64,000 nucleotides of DNA from Artemia franciscana (Eukaryota; Arthropoda; Branchiopoda; Anostraca; Artemiidae). The position numbers and the translations under genes are program-made. The notes under the pieces were generated by a model, which made no database searches, was not told where the DNA came from, and saw nothing but the letters and a program-made list of their open reading frames with translations. This document shows positions 1-17,875 of the stretch, one piece after another (the first letter of the stretch is position 1; every line of letters starts with the position of its first letter). Where the stretch lies: the NCBI RefSeq assembly GCF_032884065.1, contig NC_088868.1:9314234-9378233 (forward strand). The letters are read 5' to 3'.

Positions 1-63
1 ATCTTCTCATCTGGCAGCGCTCGCAGTAAATTCAAAATTATTTCCAAACGTGGATATTTCTTT

Positions 64-85
64 GGGTGCGTTTCTTTACTTGTCC
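64..85 (+). repeat. Left terminal inverted repeat of the 18.8-kb element
   Basis: Twenty-two bases beginning GGGTGCGTTTC match the reverse complement of 18822-18843 without mismatch. Flanking bases differ, so this is a discrete terminal repeat and not part of a longer inverted duplication. Confidence 0.75.
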
Positions 86-248
86 AATGGGATTTTTACT
101 AATCGAGGTTTAACCCCTAAAAGATAGCAACAAATACTTGTCTGGCCACGTGTCACTGAAAACGGCAAGATTAATTGCGAGAATAGCAACATTGGTCACG
201 TGTATGTCATTGACCCTGTTCAGTGTAAACAAAGCGTGAATTGATTAA

Positions 249-440
249 AGGCCTTTTTTCGCGTCAACCAGCTGGTTTAACCAATGACAGCTTTGGTTTA
301 ACCAGCTTGTATGTTTAACGCAAAAACGGAAAAAATTACATATGGTTGAGCTCAAACAAAACTGGTTCGCGAAAACACTTTTTACTTGTCGGTTTGGGCA
401 AAAAATTTCAAACATAAAACATCCGTATAGTGTTAAGAGT
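249..440. repeat. Subterminal repeat cluster, left end of copy 1
   Basis: The first ~150 bases carry several variants of GGTTTAACCA and GGTTGAGCTCAA in both orientations, for example at 270-285, 294-306 and 343-356. Clustered short inverted motifs next to a transposon end are commonly transposase binding sites; that role is inferred. Confidence 0.55.
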
Positions 441-3400
441 GTCATTCTATTATAATTAAATGATTTAGCACTGGCTTAATTTCCTCCGGATTTGACATAT
501 TTCACATTAGTTTGAGGTCAGAGAGAATTGAAAAATGATCTAGCATACTCTCTGGTATATTTGGAGAGAAAGGAAGGGTCTGAATTAGTGGAATCTTGGG
601 TTAAATTGTTCAGGTAATATATTGGAAAATGTTGTATTCATACTGTAAAAGCAAAATTATCTATTAAAAAGTCCTAAATGATAAGACTTTAGCTTTGTTG
701 AGCTACCCTAAACAGAGGATAAAATTCTAGTTTGACTTCTTTTTGTTTTGATTTGGAATTCTACTAGCCTACCAGGCTATAGATTAAATTTCCAGTCAAA
801 TTCCAGTTTAGCTACTTTTTGCTGTCTTTGATTGGGGTTATGTTAGGTGAATGAAACTTTCAGTGATTAATCCATAGCTAAAAACATACTCTGAGAAGCT
901 ATTGCTAAGCTTATGTGATTACCCTCTTCTGTTTTTAAATCTTGGAATTTTGCATACTGGACTGGTCTGTAACTATTAAAATTTTGGTAAAACAACATCT
1001 TACCTTAATTTTCAGCTAGCAGTTTCTGTTTCTCTGGTTTTAGCTCTGAAAATGCAATTCTTGTTATTTGAGTAGAATTTTAAGCCATATCAGTGTTTCG
1101 TATTTAAATATAGGGAAATGTATATCCTGAAAGTTTCCAAATCTTGGAAACTTCATAAATTGAAATTGAGCAAAGTTAGGACACTAAAAACGCTTTTTTC
1201 TTGTCATTTAAGTAGAAGATTTATTTTGCAAGGGTTTCACTTTTATAACACAAGCATTTCTAAGGGTGTGGACCAAATATTGAGATTTCCAACTGTCATC
1301 ATCACTAACCAGCAATTCTATGGGATTTAATCCTTATTTCATTAGACAATGTGATTTAAGGTAATTTAAGGCAAACGTTTTTAAGAGAGAGAAAGAGTAG
1401 AGTTAGATGCTCCAAAATACTTTCCCATGATATAGTTTAGTCTCTAGACCCATCCCTAAAAGTTTCATTTTCCTAACCTAAACCTTTTTCAAGATAATAC
1501 AAATTTATCTAAAATAGAATTTTACCAAACAGAAGTTTAACCTAATAATTTGTAATAACATATTGTTCAGGCTAGCCTTTGCAATCCCTACAAATTTTGG
1601 CTCTTCACAATAAAGCACTATTACAGGCTTAGCCTAACAAAAGAAAGTAGCAAACTGCTTAATCTTAATAAAAAATAATCCAAAGGACTTTATATTTCTT
1701 CAATACAAAATATATATTAATTTTTGTTTTCAGTAGAATACTAGTTAAGTATAAACCAGCAAATGTTTAAGAATTTTTTGAGGGGGGACAGCTGCCTAAA
1801 ATTAATAAAATATTTCTGATAAGCACAAAAATATAACAAATTAAGCTAAACTAGGAAAATAGTTTTTTTCTCACTGAACAGTTACCATAACACATAATGT
1901 GTTGTAAGATTTTTGCAGTACTTGTGCATTATAGCCACCACATTCAAGTTCTATTGAGAAGTTTAGTTTGGCTAATGTTAATGACATAAAATAAAATATA
2001 ATGAATATATAAAACTTTATCAACAAAATTATGAAAACTACAACAAAGAATCCTGGAATTTGTAAATCAGCATCATATCTAAATATATTGTATCTTACAT
2101 TGTGATAGATTGTTTTAATGCCCTACTGTACAGGGGTAAATATTTAAATTATGTATCATAGGCAATTATCTGAAGAGTAATCTATTAAAAGTCTCCTGAG
2201 CTAACTAGGGAAGTTTTTTCTTTCTTTTTTACTTGCTTTCGCCTGTATCCAGTTCCTGATTGCCATATAAATTCCATATTCATAGTTAAATAACATAAGC
2301 CTTTGTATATAGACTATACCTTGTTGCTAATTTTTCTGGGCATAGAATGTTTGATTTGGTAAAGCCCTAGAGAAGGACCTGAAGAGAAAGAAACATAATA
2401 AAAAAAAAAATTCATGCTTCATAATTTTTAGAATAATAGCTGGTAACACATTTTATATTCAACTTTGCTCTACTTTACCCCTCAATCCTCCCAATATAAA
2501 AATGTATTGCTGAAATTTCCTATTTTCCATTTGTTTTGTCAATCTGTCTCTCTAACTTCATCCCATGTAGCTGTAAATTAAACAAATGTGACAAACAATA
2601 ACTAGAAAAACAGGTGACAGGAGGTTAAATGCATTGAAAATATGAAATTTGAGCCATATTTCTGCACATTGGGAGGGGGATTGAGATAAAGCATAGCCTA
2701 ACTTAATGATTTTCTCTTGCTATATAGGGTAATTGGAAAGTCACTTGTATATCATGCTGTCCTTTTCAGTTTTAGTTGGATAGAAAAAATCCAAAGAAAG
2801 TCCCCTTTGAAAAGATAGGAGCCACAAAGTGAGATTGTATTTGTCAAAGCTTGGAGGTTTGTCCCTTCTGTCTGTTTAAACAAAACAGAATCTTAATTGA
2901 AGCTTTGTTCATTTCTATCTTAAGGGTGCACAACAATTATGATATAAGGTACTTTTCTTTATTCAATTGTCTTCTTTGTTGTCTAAAAGACTTTTTTTTA
3001 ATCTAGATGTTTCATAAATTGCTCATTTTTACCAGAAGTTCATTTGACCTACTTTGAAATCCCTGGTCTTAAAATTACATTTGACTTTGTTAAAGCTAGG
3101 AGACATAGACCTTGTGTTTGTTTAAAGAAAGTGAATAAACATTAGTAATTTGTATTGCACTAAAGCCCTAGGGCCATCACAATTCCAAACAAAAAAGAAA
3201 CTTCACTTTAGAATATTCAATATTGTCTAACATAACAGAAACAAAGAAAAAAAAAATTACCAAATTTTACTTCTGCACTCTACTGTCAACATGAGACATT
3301 GTCCACAATTTTAAAATCTTGCAAAACATTCATCCCTCATCACATTCACCAGCCATCTCTCATCAAGCCTACACTTCATTTCTCATCTCACTCAATCCTA

Positions 3401-4126
3401 CAAATGCATCAAATAACCCACTCTCTCATTAGTGCTTCCATAGATATGGTCAAAGTAAGAGCCATCTTGCTTACATTTTATTATATCTAGAGGTTTTCTG
3501 TAGCTAAGTCAGTACTTAAATATTTCATACACCTTTGTAAACAACCTTAAGATGGTAAAATAGGTTGGATTATCCAAATTTTTAGTTGCCACAATATATT
3601 TCAATCATTATTGTAATATAAAGGGCAGCCAATAGTAAAGGACCTGAATAAATATTTTAAGGTAATTAAAAAGGTTTATTACTCAAAAACTTGATAAAAC
3701 TAAAAGGGACTTCTTAATGATTGATTGCTTTAAAATATCTACATTATACACAACAATAAACCTTTGCTATAAAGGGAAAGTCAGTAAGGCCCAAAAACTA
3801 TTCAATACTAATTGTGGTTTGAGACAGTTTGCTGAATGTCTAAATGATTTTAGATAGTAATGAAGATAAAATGTGGGCAAACTCAACACCAATATGCAAG
3901 TAAGTAAGTATGGCAGCACTGACACATCAAGGTCTAAACTGGCAGTGCTAATTTCCACTTTGTGACCCTTTGGCCAAGAATTGCAATTAAGGGCTGGGGG
4001 CCAGAAATCTTGTGCTTTTGTACACCCTCCCTGCTTACCTTTTGCATATTTCTCCATTTGCCTATTTAGAGCTGGTTTAGATCTGTCTAACATCACTGAC
4101 CCCCATTTAAAACAAATAAACAGGCA

Positions 4127-4200
4127 ATACTAGGAATCAAACCTGTACCCCATGGACAAAGGATTTCTTACTAAGAGTGCTTTCCACTTAGCCAAGAACA
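4127..4200 (-). repeat. tRNA-like SINE head (A and B boxes), unit 1 in copy 1
   Basis: On the minus strand TGGCTAAGTGG (4194-4184) matches the RNA polymerase III A box TRGCNNAGTGG, and GGTTTGATTCC (4143-4133) matches the B box GGTTCGANTCC with one change. Their spacing is that of a tRNA-derived promoter. No acceptor-stem pairing is obvious, so this is tRNA-derived and not a working tRNA gene. Confidence 0.55.
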
Positions 4201-4420
4201 TTATTACAACCAGAGTAGAACAACTATTAAAAAAAAAAATATTGAAAAAAAAAACAAGATGGATTTACAGCCATTTTCACTAATCTTCAATACACATTGT
4301 ATTTTACTTAGACAAGTTATTGTAAGGCAGGTGTCAACAAAGCTCCAGCAGGGATTGCTTTACTTAAGATGCAAACTAGCATGGTGAATACTTAGCTGGT
4401 AAAAACCCAATACACTAGCA

Positions 4421-4490
4421 ATGCCAGGAATTAAACCTGTACCCCTTGGACAAAGGATTCCCAAACCAGAGTGCCAACAACTTAGCAAGG
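4421..4490 (-). repeat. tRNA-like SINE head, unit 2 in copy 1
   Basis: A diverged relative of the unit at 4127-4200, about 295 bp away. The A-box counterpart is TTGCTAAGTTG and the B-box counterpart is GGTTTAATTCC. The sequence following each head on the minus strand also matches between units, so a ~295-bp unit has been duplicated in tandem. Confidence 0.5.
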
Positions 4491-6079
4491 AACACAAATG
4501 TGACCAGAGAACTATTATTTGAAAAAAGAAATATTGAAAAAAACTCAATTCATGGTTGTTGCCATTTTCTCTACTGTCCCATAAACAATATATTTTATTT
4601 AGACAAATTAATTTTAAGACAGGTATCAACAAAACTCCATCAGGGATTGTATTTACTTAAGATACAACAAGCAATGTGATTGCATAGCTTTGTGATATTC
4701 TAGTCTTAAATAATGATAAAAAAGCAAATTTACATTTGCTATTTGCTTTCCAAACCATTTTAAGCAAAACCATTTGCAACAGCAATATGTCCATGGTTAG
4801 ATTAGTGTCTATCCAAAATGCTTTACAACAGAAGGGACACATTTCTTGCAAAGCAAATACTCAGCTTTAATGCTATTCTGTGTCATCTCTAAAAAATTAA
4901 ACTGTATCAGGTGTATTTTGATATAAGATACTTCTAAGACTTTTAGCAAGGGGGCAGGCATTTCTTCACAATTTATACAATGTGTAAAAGAGCACCAGGG
5001 GGTGAGATTGAAAAAAAAAACTTTCAGGGATGGGTCTAAAGGCTAAAGTATGTTCTGGGAAGGTCTGCTTACATGGAGTACAAAGAAACTGTTTCACAGC
5101 TTTCCTCAATCCACTTTATAAGGTTTTAAAGATATGCAAAGACATTTCCTAAATTTTGAAAAAAAAATATTGATATGGCTTAAAATGCTACTCAAATAAA
5201 AGGAATTGCATTTTAAGAGCTAAAGCCAGAGAAAAAGAAACTGATAATTAAAAATTAAGGTAAATCTTGTTTTGTCAAAATTTCAATAGTATAGGTATAG
5301 ACCTTTTGAGTAAGCAATTATCTAAGACTTAGAAATCAGAAAAGGGTTGACATAGAAGCCTGGCAGTACCTTCCCAGAGTGTTTTTGACCCTGGATTAAT
5401 TACTGAGTTTCATTCTTGTAACCTATTCCCTTTCCAAGATAATGAAAATTAGCTAAACTAGAATTTTACATATTTTTTGCTTTGGATTCATTACTGGAAG
5501 TTCTATTTTCCTGACTTAACCCATTTCTAAGATAGCAAACAGTAGCCAAACTAGAGTTTGACCTGAAAATTTATCCATGGCCCTATAGGGTAAGGCTGAA
5601 ATGTAAAGAGTTCTGACAAAGATGCAACACATCTTGAAGTATCTAGTAAGAATAGTAATTGGATTAACAATGCTTTATAACCACTAGGGTCTTGCTTCAT
5701 CAAGGTTTTATCTCTGAAGCCAAATTACCAAGCTAAGGTCAAGTCTAGGGCATCAAAAGGATGAAACAAAGATTTCCAAGTATCTACATAAGTTTTCAAA
5801 AGCATATTCAAACTCTTGACTTCCTGTATTAAGGCCTATGTGAATCAAATTGCAGGATATAACCCAACATTTATCCAAATAGCCCTAATACGAAAAAAAC
5901 AAAATTAAACCTTACTTTTGCGTGGCTAGAATTCTATTTGTCAGCTTATAATTCTTATTTTATATAGACTTATTTATAGCCTACGAATTCTTCTTTTCGA
6001 AATCTACGCCTGAAAAGATCAACCAACAATTATGAATGGTAGAACCCTACGGTTAAAAACAATGACAGTTCTGGTTAAA

Positions 6080-6228
6080 TTAGAGTTCAACCAGTCAATT
6101 GTTTCACGCAAAATCACTTTTCATGACAACCTGGTTTGTCACTGTTTCACGCAAAAACAGCGGTTGAGCTCAACCACACCGAGTGGTTGAGCTCAAACAG
6201 TCTCTTTGGTTGACGCGAAAAAAGGCCT
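6080..6228. repeat. Subterminal repeat cluster, right end of copy 1
   Basis: GGTTGAGCTCAACC and variants, plus repeated TTTCACGCAAAA motifs, are packed into the last ~150 bases before the terminal repeat. The same arrangement is mirrored at 18881-19030 in copy 2. Confidence 0.6.
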
Positions 6229-6231
6229 TAA

Positions 6232-8175
6232 CAGATCTTTAGAGGCAGCAGTAAGTAAAATTTTTATTGTGTACATCCTAAGTTACAAATACCAGGTAAT
6301 ATAGCCTTTTTTTGGGGGGGGGGAGATTCTACTTCAGCACAGCTGTTTATGTTTTAGTTACTTTTCTGCTGTTGTTGTTACGAAACTGTTATATTATGTT
6401 ACCGATTATTATTAGTTGCTTTTTAGCTAGTTCAAAATTTGTTTTCATAGTTCGTGGTAATAAACTGAGTATCCCCCTCAACAGACCCTTCCCCCATCGC
6501 AGGTGGTTGGTCTTCAATCACTTTCGACTTCTTTGAAAAGGATTAGAGCTCTGAAATTCTGATGTAGTGAGCACCCTCCGAAGTTTCTGCGAGGTGGAGT
6601 TGGGGATGGAAAGGGGAGTCTCCCTCCTATAAAGAATAAACTCTGCTCATTTTAGCGCCTAATATTTCTCTTTACTTCCATAATAACAGTATTGCCCAGA
6701 AATCGAGACGATTAAATATTAATTTTACATTTGATGTTTTTCTAAAGTTTTTTTTTTAGCGTGAATCAAACGCCCATCTCAGAATTTCATTCGGATGTCT
6801 TCAGAAGAAAAAGGGGACACTGGAAGGAGGCTAGTTGCGTGCTAGTTGATCTTTAAATAAGGATAAACGCCACATTTCCTTTCTGTCACTAAATAAAAAA
6901 CAAGTTTTTTTTTTAACTGAAAGTAAGGAGCGATATTAAAACTTGAAAAGAACAGAAACAATTCCGTACATAAAAGAGGTTGCCCCTTCCTCAACACGTC
7001 ACTCCTTATGCTAAAGTCTGTTTTCATTGTTTTAAAAAGTAGAGTTGGGTCACAGAGTCAAACTTTAGCATAAAGAATGAGGCTTTAGAGGGAAAACTTT
7101 TTTTATATACGGAATAATTTCTATTCGTTTTAAGTAACAATGTCGCTCCTTACTTTCAGTTTGAAAAACTTGTTCTTTTATTTAATTTATAAATATTTTT
7201 CAACTAATGCAGCTTTGAATTTTGGGTACTGTACATGAAAAAGTAATGAAAAATGTATATTAATTTTGGCATATTTATTCGCATATGAAGGATTGCCCCC
7301 TGTCAATACCTTGATGTTAACGCTAAAGTTATTAATAGTAAAAAAAAAATTCCTATTCTAATTAAACTGCCTCCGTGTTTCAGTTGCCGTACTTCAAAAA
7401 TTGGGACAAACTTTAGCATAAAGAGTAAGGTATTGAGGAGGGGGCAAACCTTCATATCGATAATAATTTTCGTTCATTTTGATGTTTAATGTTGCTCCTT
7501 ACTTTCAAAAAAATAATTTTGTTTTAATTTAACTAACTGTAAGTACGGAGCGACTCGGCCCAATTGCACAAAACAAAAATTAACAGTAGTTACAACAAAA
7601 GACTTAATTTTTTATACAAATTTAAAATAAATAATACTTATTATGTTTAATATTAACCTTCAAACGGCACAGGCCTGGGGAAATTAGCCTGATTATCAAA
7701 TAAGGGAAAAACGTTCCGTAAGACTTAATAAATCTTACACTCGTATTTAAAATCACACCATCAGATTCACTGTATCAGAGAACACTAATGCAGAGGTTTC
7801 AAGCTCAGATAAAAAAAAAAAAAAAAACACCTAAAAACCAAGCTTTTTGAACTGAAAATAAGTAGCAACGCTAAAACTTACAACAAACCCAAATTTCGTA
7901 TATGAATGGTTAGCCCCTTCTCGATGCCTCATTCTTTACATTAAATTTTGACCTTTGGTCCCAATTCTTTCCAAATTTTCTTTAAGAAAACTTAAAGGCC
8001 ATTTAATTAGAATTAGAAGCTTTTGTAGAAGTGCTGAAAAACTTGCCTCCTTATTTTTATTGAAAACAAACGTGCTTTTTAAAATTTATTCGTTTAGATG
8101 TGATTTTCCCCTGTTTTGTTTCACTATTCTAATTGCTCAGTTTTCTACTTTATTTTAGGTAGAACCTCTCCCAAA
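6232..8175. other. Non-coding left part of the Harbinger element, with foldback and dispersed repeats
   Basis: No gene is recognised. A foldback repeat lies at 6890-7190, and fragments of the same family ('agtaaggagcgac', 'ctttagcataaagag') at about 7400-7560 and 7850-7950. About 7640-7830 resembles the body of the repeat also seen at 28.7-29.1 kb ('aaaatcacaccatcagattca'). The transposase promoter presumably lies in 7950-8175, but no convincing TATA box or initiator can be singled out. Confidence 0.5.
6890..7190. repeat. Foldback (hairpin) repeat, 'taaggagcgac' family
   Basis: The two halves are imperfect inverted copies: 'aactgaaagtaaggagcga' near 6917 pairs with 'tcgctccttactttcagtt' near 7145, and 'ttatgctaaag' near 7007 pairs with 'ctttagcataa' near 7063. 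The family recurs at 25.8, 26.3, 27.1, 36.8, 38.0, 38.6 and 43.2 kb. Confidence 0.75.
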
Positions 8176-11852
<3,677 letters not shown>

Positions 11853-11859
11853 TTTTTAA

Positions 11860-11865
11860 AATAAA
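11860..11865 (+). terminator. Candidate polyadenylation signal AATAAA of the transposase gene
   Basis: AATAAA begins 8 bases after the stop codon. The sequence is AT-rich, so chance occurrence is possible. Confidence 0.4.
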
Positions 11866-13098
11866 TAGTTACCGTTTTTTACTTATTAGTAGGTTACTTT
11901 CTATGTTTAAACATTTGTTAGCATAATTAATTGTATCACAATCTAATATTAATCAAGAGTAAAGTGGAATTTTCTCTTGAAATTTATTTGAAGATAATTA
12001 CTTTCATAATAACAGCGTAGACCCGAAATATTCCCAGAAATCATATGGAATAAGATATCAATTTCCCGTTTTCGATGCGTTACCCAGTGAGGTATATCCC
12101 TCCCAAACTAAAAAAAAAAAAAAACAGAGAACCATATTGTAGAAGTTTAAGTGCCTTTTAAGTTTTTTAATTCAGAAACCTACGGACATATTTCGCGAGG
12201 AACTTTTCTCCAGGGGAGGAGGGGGGTGAAGGGATTGTCTATAGAATTTTCAGCGGGAAGAAAATGTTTGGGAATAATTCCTTTCACTGAAATCAAATTG
12301 TCGGGCAATAATTTTTTAATTGGAAAAATTAGAAAAATAAGGTATTTTTAACTTACGAACGGGTGATCGGATCTTAATGAAATTTGATGTTTGGAAGGAT
12401 ATTGTGTCTCATAGCTATTATTTTAAATCCCGACCAGCATTAAGCCTCTGATTTTCCTTTTAAATCAATGTATTGGTTCTTAGAATTTTGCTAGAGCTAA
12501 TATCATATGAGCTCTTGGTCTCGTCAAAAGTGCCATATGAGCTTTTAACTCTTGTTTATTTATAATAATAGCGAACTTTGTTAGTTTTACACTTCGAAGA
12601 TAAGAAAAACTACTCATAGAATTTGACAACGCTTTCGCCCATGAAACTTAAACAATTAGAATATTTTGTTCCCAAAAGCCAACTATGCTTTCAAGCAAAA
12701 TCTAAACCCTATTAAACTTTTCGGTGTTTTTTTTTTTTTGCCACCTGCTACTGCCAAAAATTGCAGATTCACATGAGTCTTTTCAACAAAAATTGGATTG
12801 CGGTTTATTTTTTTCACATACATATTGTGCGTAAATTCCTTTTTTTTTCCAATTTCCTTAGCTTTTCTCAACTTAAAAAAAAAAAAAATCTCAAATTTGG
12901 AAAACCATAATTTTTGCAGGGGGTTATTTTCTTTGGGGAAGAGGATAAATGCCTAGAACCAACCCTCATAGGCATGTCAAAACACAATAACGACACTTTT
13001 TCCCCTTGTGAGAAAGAAATACTGGAAAAAGGGAACATTACAAATTTAATAAAGAAAAAAGTAAATTCAAATAAAAGTTAAATTTAAGAAATCAACAA
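11866..13098. other. Convergent intergenic region of the Harbinger element
   Basis: No gene is seen. About 12160-12556 is a dispersed repeat ('cgggtgatcggatcttaatg' through 'catatgagctcttgg') with its best match at 40950-41218. The rest is AT-rich with homopolymer runs and would hold the 3' ends of both convergent transcripts. Confidence 0.55.
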
Positions 13099-16000
13099 CT
13101 ATTCAATTTTTTCAAATATTTTTTTCACTGTTTTTAATGCTTCTTTTTTCACTTCAAGTAATTCAAGCTTTACTTTCATTTTGTCTTGATGAACTTTCAT
13201 TCTTTCTTGATGAACTTTCTGTTCAAATCGTAATCGTTCCTCATGCCGTAAATTGGCATCATTACTGAGTTGTTGAAATCCTTCTGCGTTGCTAAAACAT
13301 CGCCGTTTGTTGGCCCTCTTAGGCTCTGCATCTTTACTGCCTACACTTGCTTCTGGCACTGGGCTTGATTGTGATGCAAAGTTACCAGGGGTTCTCAAAC
13401 TCCCCCTATTCGATGTAGTTATTGCATCAGTGCCCTCTGGCTTAGGGGCCATCAACCCTTTCATTAATTCAAAATGCTCCCAGACTACTTTCCCTGCTCC
13501 ACTCCTTCCTGCCTTGTCTTTTTGATCCCTGTACTGCCTTTTCAGGTTTTTCATTTTTGTTTGGCATTGTGCTGAAGAGTAATGTATTCCATCTTCTAAG
13601 AAAGAAGCAGAGACTCTACTCCAGAAGACAGAATTCACTGGTTTCGATGCTTCCTCCTGCTCTTGATAAAGGGCAACCAGTGTCTCAATATGCTGCCTTG
13701 GCCAAGACTTTTTATCATTAGCTGCAAAAAATAAGAATGTTCAAAAATAGACATTCATGGGGAAATCGGGAGGTTGTAGTCAGCAATGGCCCAAATTAGG
13801 GAGTTAGGGACCTTCATAACACCGAAAAAGAGACCAGATTGGGATAGCATTTAAGTTACCAGGTTAATAAACCAAAGAACAGTACCCGTCAGGATTTTCA
13901 GGTTAATATAAAAGAAACCATAATTGAACAATCCTTGAAAGTCCATGGAAAAATCTAAACACTGTTGTACCAACTAACTTGCTTATTCAAGTAGTTGATA
14001 AAGACTGCCTTGTTACTGCTGTCCCAAAATTCTACCATACTACATTCTTTTTACCATAGCTGAGACTCAAGCAGTCCTATACCTTTTAGTGTACAAGCTG
14101 CTCAAACTGTCCAATAGTGACCATGTCATGAAGCTACTGAAGAACCTATGTTTGCTGGTTCCTGTATAGCATGCAGTTAATCTTTAAATTACCTTCCTAG
14201 TACCACAAAATGCAATAGTACGAGGTATATTAAAAAAAATACGTGAAATTTTTGTCACCAAGGCATTGGTAACCGTTTTCTATGACTGTGAAGGAGATTT
14301 ACTTGTGGACTTTTTAGAAGGTTGAGGGGATGTCTAGATTTCCCTAAAAATAGTGTAAAGGAAGGAAGCATCACATAAAGAAGTTATTTGACACTGAAGA
14401 AGGTTATATTGAAAATATATTGTAATTATGGAAATTATTGTATACAGAAAGATCCATTGTAATAGAAAACAATTACAAAATTCGGCTTATTTTTTTAATA
14501 CCCTTACACTATCAGAAATGTGAACCACATTTAAATGGAACCAGCTGAGTATTCCTGGAAAACGTCAAAAAAAAAAAAAAAGTTTATAATCCATACTTTA
14601 GAAAACAATACACAATAGGCACAGAGAACTAGCTGATTGTTCTAACACTGGAATCTTTAAATTAGATTCAAGTTATCTTTAAATTAGACATCCAGAACTG
14701 CATTTTTTCCCACCATTTACTTCCAGCGTTCACAATTTGAAAACCCCAGGCCAAATATTCGGATTTTTCTTCACCAAGTCTTATAAACAGAAAAACACTT
14801 AACCACTTAACATCAAAACAAAGTATAACAAACTTTAACAACAAAATTTTAATTATTGTCCATTAGGGTTTATAGCACTTGAATACAACATTGCGTTTTA
14901 TAGGTAAAAATTAAATACTTTTCTTAATTACCCAAGCAAATTAAAGGAATTTGCTACAAGAATGATGGTTATATTCCTATATTGCTTTCAAATAGAGGAA
15001 ATCCCCTTACCAAACTAGTGGGTGAAGTGAGTCTGCTTGAGAACTGTTCTGGATACAAGTTCACCTTCGAATACCAGCAAAAACTGCATTGAATATGCTC
15101 AAGACTATCTTCTACCAATTGCAACATTTAAGAAGCGTCTGGCAAGTTATCAACCACTCAAAGTCTATTAAGATACTCCAAAAATAAATGTTAGAATGGC
15201 ATACTGTTCCATTTTTAATTTCTCACAATATTTTCTGTCATTGTACACTCAAGCTTTTTCTATTCTGTTGTTACTTCTAGTAAAAGGGCAGGAAACGAAC
15301 ACGCCTGGAAGCTTCTGGCATTCAACACAAAGCTCATAAAGAAAGCGCTTAAGCGTGGATCAAAATGAATGAGGTTTCACTGTGCTTGTCCGAAATCCAA
15401 CAAAAATATGACTCGAACCCCCGAAAAATGGGACAAAATTCTGACATCCTAGAATGAGGCTTCTCGTTTTCTCAAAAATTTATTTACCTTTGGCCTTGCT
15501 CTTTTCTATGGGAACAAGTCCAGATTGACTATCCCCTCTTAATTTATCACTTGGGAAATACTTGTACAAGCCCTTTCTCCTCTCTATTTAACATTTAGCT
15601 TTTTCACCAATATTTCTAGCAGTATTACTAATTTTCTTCCCTAAGATACAATCAACAGAGAATGTAATGTATATATTATTTATAAGTATTTTACAGACAG
15701 AGATACGAAATAAAGAAAACAAAATTCATTAAAACATTTATAGAAAACTTCAGGCTATACACAAATTAATCATACTGGTTCAGGAAATGATTTTATAACC
15801 GATAGCCATAAAGAAAAAAAATTGATGTTCAAAATAGCAACCACAAAATTTAAATAGGAGAAAAGCATACAAAAAGAGAAAACAAGAATTTAAAATATTT
15901 ACTTGTATTTTTGAAAAACCATGGTAGCAAGAGCAGGCTAATTTAACAAAAACAAATTTTGAACTAATTACCAAATGATACATCTGAAGCAGGTTCTTCA

Positions 16001-16142
16001 ACAGCAGGTATTTCTTGAACTGTGTCAGCATAAGATGAACTTGGAGTAAATTGATCTGTACAAAATTTATTTGAAATCGGATATAGACTTAAATCTACTC
16101 CCCAAGAGACAACATCAGCCATTGGCCATCTTTCAAAAGATG
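13099..16142 (-). CDS. Myb/SANT-like DNA-binding protein (second Harbinger gene); exons 16142-15972 and 13721-13099
   Basis: Predicted partner protein that binds element DNA and helps bring the transposase to the nucleus and to its ends, as known for animal Harbinger elements. The exon at 13721-13099 encodes a trihelix/Myb_DNA-bind-type domain: SWPRQHIETLVALYQEQ, then FWSRVSASF, then QCQTKMKNLKRQYRDQKDK. A Lys/Glu-rich coiled-coil-like tail follows. The upstream exon 16142-15972 is bounded by TTTCTAG|CA and TTTG|GTAATT; its single terminal base completes a codon with the CT beginning the next exon, so phases agree. From the in-frame ATG at 16122 the product is about 257 residues. A further 5' exon is possible, since the acceptor before 16142 implies one. 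No stop or frameshift is seen in either exon. It converges with the transposase. Confidence 0.75.
13722..15971 (-). other. Intron of the Myb-like gene
   Basis: 2250 bases, GT...AG on the minus strand, AT-rich, with no recognisable coding sequence or repeat family. Confidence 0.6.
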
Positions 16143-16199
16143 CTAGAAAAAAAGAAATGAGAATTATGAGGACAACCCATTGTGGTTATTTCAACAAAA

Positions 16200-17750
<1,551 letters not shown>

Positions 17751-17875
17751 AAATAGATTAAACTATTAGAAAAGCTACTTTTTGTTATCTTAGAGAGAGA
17801 TTAGGAAAAGTAATGAGTAGAGGGAAAAAATACATCTAAAATTGAGATTGTTTAAATTGAAAATTTAGGGTAAAA

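Larger units (their letters stand above)
249..6228 (+). mobile_element. 5.98-kb non-autonomous DNA transposon, copy 1 (TAA target duplication)
   Basis: The ends are inverted repeats of about 22 bp starting AGGCCTTTTTTCGCG, flanked by TAA at 246-248 and 6229-6231. A near-identical copy in reverse orientation occupies 18881-24857, and homology between them stops exactly at the TAA boundaries on both sides, which defines the ends firmly. The 3-bp TAA duplication fits the TWA target preference of PIF/Harbinger. I see no transposase; the longest frames are about 110 codons with no recognisable domain, so the element looks non-autonomous. Contents: subterminal GGTTGAGCTCAACC-type repeats, two tRNA-like SINE heads (4127-4200 and 4421-4490), and two oppositely oriented pieces of a dispersed repeat (about 960-1460 and 5015-5300) also found at 16.2-17.4 kb. 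Confidence 0.85.

Noticed and set aside
4127-4200. Functional tRNA gene
   Set aside because: A and B boxes are present, but acceptor and anticodon stems do not pair convincingly.
246-6231. TTAA target duplication (piggyBac-like) for the 5.98-kb element
   Set aside because: With TTAA the two inverted copies would have different end bases; TAA makes both ends symmetrical and consistent.
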